From Euleptes europaea (Eukaryota > Chordata > Lepidosauria > Squamata > Sphaerodactylidae), in the NCBI RefSeq assembly GCF_029931775.1, contig NC_079318.1, positions 26,798,159 through 26,862,158 on the forward strand: a DNA stretch of 64,000 nucleotides. The letters run 5' to 3'. The translations under genes and the position numbers were made by a program. The notes under the pieces are model-generated. The model was not told the DNA's origin. It saw only the letters and a list, made by a program, of their open reading frames with translations, and made no database searches. Below are positions 59,301 through 64,000 of this stretch, piece after piece; position 1 is the first letter of the stretch; each line of letters begins with the position of its first letter.

Positions 59301-62300
59301 AACTAGGGAGATCCAACCTATGCATAAAAGGCCATTCAAAAATTTATCAGGCTGTTTTCTAAAACATGATGGAGAAACCGAAATTTCCCCAGCCCAATTT
59401 TTGCTATTTAGACTAAATAGCCAGTTCTGTTGACACAAGGATTTAGTGATTTGTTCAGACGTTCCACCACAAACACTACTGCACAGTTTTCCTGCACCCT
59501 CCCATACTATTTTATCAATTTTATCATAACTGCTAACAGTTCCTCTTCTCCCTTACCCTGCAGGTTGTTTTGAATTCATTACCATTAATCTTCTCTTCCC
59601 GTGCTTGCTGCATTAAAGAGCTTGATTACAACAACACTACTTTTTGTGCTCGCCGCGTTTGTTCATCTTAGTTTTTCGGAATACCACCACTACGTGATTT
59701 GCCCACTTATACTTATTATTTGACAACTCCTCGTCTTTCTAGAGCCTTCTATTTAGCTAGACTGAAAGCTAACCCCTCTATGGTTAAGCAACGCAGAATT
59801 TTGAACATACCATACCCAGAAAGGACCTGTCCTTGCTCTTCTGGTTCTATTGATTCATTAGCTCTTGCCCTCTTGGAATGCCGCTTTTATGAGTAACTTA
59901 GATCACGTTATATCTCTCCCCTTTTAATATATAAATCTAATGCCTCTGTGTCTTTTTTATTAAGTGACAGGGATCCCAAGGTGACATTGTCAGTGGCAAC
60001 TAATTTCAGTCCTTATGTCCCTCAAACATTAGATTTAAAATTACACTGCTCAAAATCAATGGATCAAGGAGCTTCTAAGGGATAAAGGAAAGCGATTAAT
60101 CTTCTTTCAATCACCATGGTCTACCAAATACTGCCTATTCGATTGACAACAACTCCTCAGGGTTGCAGGTCTCTCCTGCCACCTATTCCCTGCAGAATGA
60201 TGTTGCAGATTGAAACCGAGACATTCTGCATAGAAGGCCCGTATTCTACTGCTGAGCCTGTACCTTGCCACTAATACAAATTCAGCCAAGTTCCTTTATA
60301 CATTTTATAGAAAATGGAAAAAAATCCACCTTTTACTTCTTACTAATCAGTCTGACTGAGAGGCCAAAAGATAAAACTGAATTCTAGATCCATTAAAAGC
60401 AATGTAACATTAGTAAGGAATGCTGAACGTTTAATAGAAGACAAGAGAAACAAGGCCAATTCTGTTTAGATGTAGACCTAAACCTCGATTTAAAATGTCT
60501 TACCTGTATGAGAGCAGGAATGACCATCTTCACAGTCTTACTGATCACTTGGAAACTGTAGGCATCATCCAGACGCATGACATTTGCTCCCATGAATGTA
60601 AAAATGGGCATGATATTGTGTAGCACTTTGCCCTGAACGAGAGAAACGAATCCCCATCCCCAAAAAAGATTAATGTTTTCTTCCTGAAATACATACTCCT
60701 ACAAGGCACTTCGTTTTGCCAATCAAGCAGTCCTACAGAAATTAAATCAGTGGATCCCCATACAGGTACTGGGCACCTTTTCTCTCCCATAATTGGCAAG
60801 CAGAGCAAACATCACATTAACCTAATTAGGCAAGGACAGCAGCAGCTCAGCCTCTGTTCATCTATCTCTTTATCAAACATTTGTTTTATTTCAATGCCTT
60901 TCCAATTTTGCTGCTGCTGTGTAGGCAGGGGTTGTCTAATAAAGACATCTCATGCTTTTTGTTGCTGGGAGGGTAGGGATTTGCCTGTGGTTCCATGGCA
61001 TTGGACAACAGAGTCCTCCATCTAACAAGCCATAGCAGGAAGTTATACCAGCCATTTCTCCATCCTCAAACCTTTAACCAGAAGCATCCATGACAAAGGT
61101 GCTATTCAAAACATAGAAGTGCCCAGAAACAAACATAATAGCTCAACTGAGAGAGAAGTACTAAAGACCAGGGAAGAGAATAGTGAGGTATGGTGAAGTT
61201 ATGGCAGTTCCAGGAAGGCTCTGATGACCGAGTCGGTTTTCAGAAGGGACTTGGAAGAAGAGAGGGAAGTGGTCTGACAAGCTGAGGCTGTTCCAAACAC
61301 AGGAAGGAGCCAGCAGGCCAAAGGTCCCCTGATGATCAAATGCTTTTATGGCCCCAAAGGTCATAACAGACACAGAAAACAAATATCTACCACCACTTCT
61401 AAAGTGTGGTTTCAGATTCAGCATATCATTTAATATTTCAACTTAATACCTTTCCCCTCTTGGTAAGAACAGCAACACAAACGGTGTGTACTCACCGGAA
61501 ACATTCCAGCAGCAGCGCCCAGCAAGAGCAAAGCATGGTGGTGAGTCTGAGGCATCTCTGAAACCCTGATGCACTGAACTATCAGCTCCACGTTGAATTT
61601 TTCTTCATCGAGAATACCTGAAAAAGGAAAGACGACATCTAAGAATGATCAAGGTTTAAATTTTCTATTAAGATCAAGCCTTGGTGCATGGATGCAGTTG
61701 CAACAATAGTGCCATCCTAAGCAGAGTTACCCCCTGCTTAAGTCAGGAGGCTGAGAATGGTGTAGTTCTGCTTAAGATGGTGCAGAAAAATGCCCATTTT
61801 TCATTTCTTAACTGGCTCATCACCTGACGCATTCATTCAAAAGGCAATCATGGCCACAAAAGCCACTCGTATAACTGATCCAAAACAAGAAGATTTCGTT
61901 TGTCTCACCTGCTCCTATCCTGCTGCCATCTGGGGAAAGCTTCTGGCAAATGTTTAATAGACAGCCGAGTATTAGCTGCTTTATGTATTCCAGGTTTTCC
62001 TGTTCCGAAGAGGGTTCCAGGCACCTGGACATCCAGAAGACAAGTTAGATAATAACTTGGGGCAAAATAATACTATGTTATCATAAACTTAAATATACCA
62101 TCAACGGAATTTTACTTGAGCAGCGCCTGACTCATCTGTGCTTTTGGCACATCTCTCTAGGGAGATGCAATTCTGGATGGGAAGAAGGATTTTACAGACA
62201 GTGTTGTAGGTTTTCTTTAGTTGGTTACAAAATGGCGGAGGGAGGATTAAGCTGCAGTGAAGCGCTTTGAGAACCTTATGGCTGAACAGCAGGATGCATA

Positions 62301-64000
62301 TCTAATAATATATATGTCACAAATGTACAATAACAAAATAAACTGTAGCAAAGTGATACCCTATAATTCAAACAAGGGGGAGGCCTTCTTGAAAACATTC
62401 CAATTCTTTGGAAATCCAAAAATCCAAGGCCAAAAGAAACTTTCCAAAACAAATAGAATGCAAATTGTTCTTTCTAATATAAAATGTTGTGTTCCATCTT
62501 AGAGAAGAACAAGAGGGCAAATGGTTAAAAGAACTGACATTCCCCTTATTTGTCACCAATGAAGTGTTTAAGAATTCAGTGTTTTCTGCAATGTAGACAC
62601 AACATGTTCTCTGGAGGAACCACTATAAAAATGATCAATAAGAACAGCCATGAGGGATCAGACCTAGGCCCATCAAATCCAGCAGTCTGCTCACACAGTG
62701 CCCAACCAGGTGCCTCTAGGAAGCTCACAAACAAGACGATTGCAGCAGCAGCCTGCCTGTGTCCACAGCACCTAATATAATAGGCATGTTCCTCTGATCC
62801 TGGAGAGAATAGGCATGCATCATTACTATCTATGTTTACTAGTTGCCATGAATAGCCCTCTCCTCCATGAACATGTCCACTCCTCTCTTAAAGCCTTCCA
62901 CGTAGGCAGCCATCACCCCATCCAGTCAACTGTTTGCATGCATGGGGGACAACGCCTCTGTGCGCACAAAAAAGCTCCAGGGACAAGAGCGTATAACCTG
63001 ACTGCCACTCCGCTATACACCTGACCACATGACAATCATTATTGCTGTGCAACTGGCTGCCAGGTAGCGTGGAGGCCTTCTCTTCCAACAGGCGAGCAGC
63101 CAGATCCACAGGTTCAGCTGGCCAGGCTCACAGTCTGCTTGTCCCCATTCTATAGCAGGGGCGTATAGGGGAGAGGGCATCTCTCACAGGGCCCTTTTGG
63201 TGTACCTGGCCCAGTGGGACTTGTAGGGGGAGAGAAGGGAATACCCTTCTCTTTAATGTGCTGTGGTCTGAACTGGTCCAGGGCTGTACCTGTGCCATGA
63301 GGTCTCCATGCGTAAGGGCTGGAATGGCCCCGTTATGGGCTTCCGCTAAAGATCGATCACTGGAAAAGACCATCACGCTAGGAAAAGTTGAAGGCAGCAG
63401 GAAAAGAGGATGATGCAACAAGAGATGGATGGACTCAATAAAGGAAGCCACAGCCCTCCTTTTGCAAGACCTGAGCAACGCTGTTAAAGATAGGACGTTT
63501 TGGAGGACATTGATTCATAGGGTTGCCATGAGTCGGAAGCAACTTGACGGCACTTAACACACACACACACACACACAGTAAAGGATGATCCCGACAGTTG
63601 TTCTCCAAAGAACAGCCATTACCTGGTTAGCAAGCTGAAAAGGACAGGGATCAAGGCCTGAGGCTGTCTGAGCTTTTTCTTGTGTTGCAGCAACTCCAGG
63701 ATAAGTGTGACTCTCTGCCAGTTGACGCTGCTCTCTTCTGGTACGCACTCTTGATCTTGCATTTTTCTGAAGGATGAAAATAGGAGGGACTAAGACGTTT
63801 ACAAACATTTAATCCAATATTTTTCGAAGAAAGGATCCTGATGCTCCCCACCCCCAAGTACAAAGCTGTAGCTCTACTGCTACTGGCACATTACAAGGTC
63901 TGTGAAAGTAAACATACCTACTCCTTCCTATTTGCCCCTCTAATAAAACAAGCTGTGGGTATAAACAGGATTCTGCAGCCTGTAACATCTTTGTGCTGCT
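41297..64000 (-). CDS. HEATR1: HEATR1 (UTP10/BAP28), C-terminal ~986 residues, 21 exons, partial
   Basis: Twenty-one exons on the minus strand from the right edge to the stop at 41297-41299; 2,961 nt stay in one frame with GT-AG junctions throughout. Recognisable human HEATR1 blocks include [144 protein letters not shown] and the end [15 protein letters not shown]. Family knowledge: a nucleolar HEAT-repeat protein of the t-UTP/SSU processome needed for rRNA transcription and 18S maturation. The BP28CT region should lie around 45.5-46.4 kb. Human has about 2,144 residues, so slightly under half is here; the 5' exons and promoter lie beyond 64000. No broken exon is seen. It converges with LGALS8, stop codons 2.9 kb apart. 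Confidence 0.96.
42090..42440 (-). mobile_element. L2-like LINE 3' end
   Basis: Plus-strand words agaaaagccctgctggatca and aagcccatcaagtccagcag are the reverse of the tail at 40175; ctccattaacatgtccactc and cttaaagccttcc follow. Same family as 62640-62925. Confidence 0.7.
43135..43345 (-). mobile_element. tRNA-derived SINE, MIR-like, fused to 5S-Sauria-like sequence
   Basis: Minus strand: tggtatagtggttaaggtgt, ggtttaaatccccacttgc, ggtgaccttgggccagtc, then ggatgggagacctccaagga and ataccagggg, which is 5S-Sauria body. This suggests a composite. Confidence 0.6.
43820..43928 (-). CDS. HEATR1: HEATR1 visible exon 20
   Basis: Acceptor gttccttttctag, donor gtaaga. Reads [20 protein letters not shown], then [16 protein letters not shown]. 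Confidence 0.97.
44252..44410 (-). CDS. HEATR1: HEATR1 visible exon 19
   Basis: Acceptor ttttttccttag, donor gtatgt, 53 codons. Reads [20 protein letters not shown], then [16 protein letters not shown]. Confidence 0.97.
44604..44758 (-). CDS. HEATR1: HEATR1 visible exon 18
   Basis: Acceptor ttttttgtttgcag, donor gtattg. Reads [20 protein letters not shown], then [20 protein letters not shown]. Confidence 0.96.
45491..45659 (-). CDS. HEATR1: HEATR1 visible exon 17
   Basis: Acceptor ctttttcag, donor gtaagt. Reads [20 protein letters not shown], then [20 protein letters not shown]. One of the best conserved stretches. Confidence 0.97.
45853..45957 (-). CDS. HEATR1: HEATR1 visible exon 16
   Basis: Acceptor gtttttttctag, donor gtaaga, 35 codons. 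Reads [20 protein letters not shown], then [14 protein letters not shown]. Confidence 0.96.
46256..46390 (-). CDS. HEATR1: HEATR1 visible exon 15
   Basis: Acceptor tcttttctag, donor gtggga, 45 codons. Reads [20 protein letters not shown], then [21 protein letters not shown] nearer AG at 46381-46382 gives the wrong phase and was discarded. Confidence 0.95.
46772..46955. mobile_element. hAT MITE with 8-bp duplication
   Basis: Starts cagggggtgttaaactcatt, ends tatgtttgacatccctg. The direct repeat ttctagac lies on each side (46764-46771, 46956-46963). The 8-bp size and CAGGG ends are hAT hallmarks. Confidence 0.9.
47083..47241 (-). CDS. HEATR1: HEATR1 visible exon 14
   Basis: Acceptor cacaatgttag, donor gttaga, a weaker donor. 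Reads [20 protein letters not shown], then [20 protein letters not shown]. Confidence 0.94.
47698..47848 (-). CDS. HEATR1: HEATR1 visible exon 13
   Basis: Acceptor tgacttgtag, donor gtgggt. Reads [20 protein letters not shown], then [20 protein letters not shown]. The 4.7-kb intron before it holds the 143-bp tandem-repeat element. Confidence 0.95.
47988..48285 (+). mobile_element. Sauria SINE
   Basis: gagccctgtggcgcagagtg, gagttcgatcccgacggaag, ggcactggcaaaccaccctg, cccatgggtcaggaatgact, aggggacctttatcttt. Confidence 0.92.
48723..51142. mobile_element. Large terminal-inverted-repeat element with internal minisatellite
   Basis: Left end ccgtatttttcgcactacag and right end gcgaaaaatacgg are inverse, flanked by TA. 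Next to both ends are gtgcgtcttatggt words. Most of the 2.4 kb is a GC-rich 143-bp tandem repeat. No transposase is seen, so non-autonomous. In HEATR1, between exons at 52541 and 47848. Confidence 0.8.
49166..50740. repeat. 143-bp tandem repeat, about 11 copies, two hairpins per unit
   Basis: ggcttgcagtctggaaaggg recurs at 49166, 49309, 49452 and on at 143-bp steps; one late unit is shortened near 50640. Each unit holds agccccgctgtgcacacgc against gcgtgcacacagtggggct, and ctccctttccaggctgcaag against cttgcagtctggaaagggag. Confidence 0.93.
51860..52470 (-). mobile_element. CR1 LINE 3' end
   Basis: Plus strand shows the reverse of a CR1 end: agaatcatagttggaaggga, catctagtccaaccccctgc, gaaaattcttcctaatgtct, ctcctcttcaggctaaacat, gaacacaatactctaggtga. 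It ends about 70 bp before HEATR1 exon 52541-52833. Confidence 0.92.
52541..52833 (-). CDS. HEATR1: HEATR1 visible exon 12 (largest, 293 nt)
   Basis: Acceptor atgttttcag, donor gtatca. Reads [40 protein letters not shown] and [20 protein letters not shown]; phase 2 end. Its GC content is higher than that of its intronic surroundings. Confidence 0.96.
53280..53420 (-). CDS. HEATR1: HEATR1 visible exon 11
   Basis: Acceptor ttttttccccag, donor gtaagc, 47 codons. Reads [20 protein letters not shown], then [20 protein letters not shown]. Confidence 0.96.
53991..54114 (-). CDS. HEATR1: HEATR1 visible exon 10
   Basis: Acceptor tgtttatccag, donor gtaagt. Reads [20 protein letters not shown], then [18 protein letters not shown]. 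Confidence 0.96.
54120..54735. other. HEATR1 intron stretch, nothing recognised
   Basis: No repeat or exon that I can name. Confidence 0.35.
54740..55195 (-). mobile_element. Possible hAT derivative
   Basis: The minus-strand start cagtggttcccaaagtgggc followed by agtaccaccccttggg is typical of hAT (MER/Charlie-type) elements. The far end is not clear. Confidence 0.45.
55269..55315 (-). CDS. HEATR1: HEATR1 visible exon 9 (47 nt)
   Basis: Acceptor ccaataag, donor gtacat. Reads [15 protein letters not shown] plus two bases, fitting human VVESGGPEILKGLEE. Its short length and weak pyrimidine tract make it the least certain internal exon. Confidence 0.82.
55460..56440. other. HEATR1 intron stretch, nothing recognised
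   Basis: A 145-aa ORF (minus, 55452-55889) has no recognisable family and lies in an intron. Confidence 0.3.
56460..56629 (-). CDS. HEATR1: HEATR1 visible exon 8 (tandem TAGCAG acceptor)
   Basis: Donor gtgagg. Reads (A)[19 protein letters not shown], a basic low-conservation stretch, then [20 protein letters not shown]. The acceptor is a TAGCAG pair: exon start 56629 or 56626, differing by one alanine codon. Confidence 0.93.
56735..56900 (-). mobile_element. LINE or SINE tail (degraded)
   Basis: Minus strand reads gccactttggcggcccttgt and aggtgggatataaattttga, a common tail type of old LINE/SINE families. Confidence 0.4.
57150..57233. repeat. Inverted repeat (foldback)
   Basis: ccccacaaaccaggattcta pairs with tagaatcctgatttgtgggg around a short loop. 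Confidence 0.75.
57247..57359. repeat. Near-perfect 54-bp palindrome, 5-bp loop
   Basis: Arm 57247-57300 (cactggctttgtaagcc...) and arm 57306-57359 (...ggtttacaaagccagtg) are inverse with two mismatches in 54 bp; the loop is ggggg. Confidence 0.95.
57513..57715 (+). mobile_element. tRNA-derived SINE, long form
   Basis: gccagcgtggtgttgtggtt, gggtttgattccccactcct, ggtgaccttgggcaagttac, ends at cctcacagggtg. Confidence 0.88.
57842..57968 (-). CDS. HEATR1: HEATR1 visible exon 7
   Basis: Acceptor caaacacag, donor gtaaaa. Reads [20 protein letters not shown], then [16 protein letters not shown]; phase 1 end. Confidence 0.95.
58000..58295 (+). mobile_element. tRNA-derived SINE, long form
   Basis: agcatggtgtagtggttaag, gggtttgattccccactcct, gagcggcggaggctaatctg, tail gtcggcatataaaaaccaac. 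It lies between two HEATR1 exons, 32 bp from exon 57842-57968. Confidence 0.92.
58371..58604 (-). CDS. HEATR1: HEATR1 visible exon 6
   Basis: Acceptor gcttgatag, donor gtaaga, 78 codons. Contains [20 protein letters not shown] and [20 protein letters not shown], strongly conserved with human. Confidence 0.96.
58672..59337. mobile_element. Foldback MITE
   Basis: ggtcatttatgcatggttgc on the left and cctatgcataaaaggccatt on the right are loosely inverse. Inside, tggcttatctcaaagccaatc and acggtaagccaattacagagc also relate. Same end type as 23190-23795. Confidence 0.5.
59560..60085 (+). mobile_element. LINE 3' end, same family as 17435-18159
   Basis: Frame [62 protein letters not shown] then a stop; it continues [10 protein letters not shown]. 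5'-truncated, inactive. Confidence 0.65.
60115..60275 (-). mobile_element. tRNA-derived SINE fragment
   Basis: Minus strand: ggctcagcagtagaatacgg, gccttctatgcagaatgtct, ggtttcaatctgcaac. Confidence 0.6.
60504..60632 (-). CDS. HEATR1: HEATR1 visible exon 5
   Basis: Acceptor tctcgttcag, donor gtaaga, 43 codons. Reads [20 protein letters not shown], then [20 protein letters not shown]. Confidence 0.96.
60640..61490. other. HEATR1 intron stretch, nothing recognised
   Basis: No repeat or exon that I can name between the exons at 60632 and 61496. Confidence 0.35.
61496..61617 (-). CDS. HEATR1: HEATR1 visible exon 4
   Basis: Acceptor cctttttcag, donor gtgagt. Reads [20 protein letters not shown], then [12 protein letters not shown], ending phase 0. 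Confidence 0.94.
61710..61792. mobile_element. Small palindromic MITE
   Basis: gtgccatcctaagcagagtt pairs with tagttctgcttaagatggtg. Same family as 35430-35520. Confidence 0.65.
61909..62024 (-). CDS. HEATR1: HEATR1 visible exon 3
   Basis: Acceptor atgtccag, donor gtgaga. Reads [20 protein letters not shown], then [15 protein letters not shown]. Confidence 0.93.
62640..62925 (-). mobile_element. L2-like LINE 3' end
   Basis: aggcccatcaaatccagcag, aagacgattgcagcagcagc, ctccatgaacatgtccactc, cttaaagccttcc: same family and orientation as 42090-42440. Confidence 0.7.
63360..63575 (+). mobile_element. Bov-B LINE 3' tail
   Basis: gaggatgatgcaacaagaga, gactcaataaaggaagccac, gttgccatgagtcggaagca, acttgacggcacttaac then (AC)n. 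Ends about 50 bp before HEATR1 exon 63623-63766. Confidence 0.92.
63623..63766 (-). CDS. HEATR1: HEATR1 visible exon 2
   Basis: Acceptor ttcatccttcag, donor gtaatg. Reads [20 protein letters not shown], then [20 protein letters not shown]; ends phase 2 into RCLEPSSE. Confidence 0.9.
63918..64000 (-). CDS. HEATR1: HEATR1 visible exon 1 (partial, runs off the window)
   Basis: Open to the window edge, reading [10 protein letters not shown]... to GQIGRS plus two bases, donor gtatgt. Phase 2 fits the next exon. The acceptor lies outside; an internal AG at about 63953 makes a shorter exon possible. Confidence 0.7.
   Translation of the reverse strand, partial: QHKDVTGCRILFIPTACFIRGANRKE

Overview
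This is nuclear DNA from a vertebrate, almost certainly a squamate reptile (a lizard, possibly a gecko). Three spliced genes are interrupted by introns full of squamate-type repeats: Sauria and 5S-Sauria SINEs with Bov-B tails, Bov-B, L1, CR1 and L2-like LINE ends, tRNA-derived SINEs, and many short inverted-repeat elements. The species call is inference from repeat content. The gene calls rest on exon-by-exon translation with matching splice phases.

Layout. 1-4.6 kb is repeat-rich flank: a 118-bp tandem repeat, a MITE carrying a palindromic insert, and a 98-bp tandem array. 4.88-18.54 kb is EDARADD (+), six coding exons, 214 aa, starting in a CpG island and ending with the death-domain exon. 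22.7-39.2 kb is LGALS8 (+), a noncoding first exon then nine coding exons, 313 aa, with two galectin domains. 41.3-64.0 kb is the 3' part of HEATR1 (-), 21 coding exons for about 986 C-terminal residues, running off the right edge. The order and orientation EDARADD>, LGALS8>, <HEATR1 match human 1q42-q43 as I remember it, with LGALS8 and HEATR1 tail to tail.

The genes do not form a pathway. EDARADD is the adaptor of the ectodysplasin receptor (hair, scale, tooth and gland placodes). LGALS8 is a tandem-repeat galectin acting outside cells and on damaged vesicles. HEATR1 (UTP10/BAP28) acts in nucleolar pre-rRNA transcription and 18S processing. All three reading frames are open across every exon found and look functional.

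The unusual material is in the repeats: a 13-copy 98-bp array with a four-monomer higher-order period, grown from one end of a foldback element and bounded by a 12-bp duplication just upstream of the EDARADD promoter; a block of alternating inverted modules inside a MITE; a 143-bp tandem repeat whose every unit holds two hairpins, inside a 2.4-kb terminal-inverted-repeat element; a hammerhead-like ribozyme fossil in an LGALS8 intron; and an antisense LINE touching the acceptor side of the last EDARADD exon. I see no new multi-gene system, CRISPR array or genuine noncoding RNA gene.
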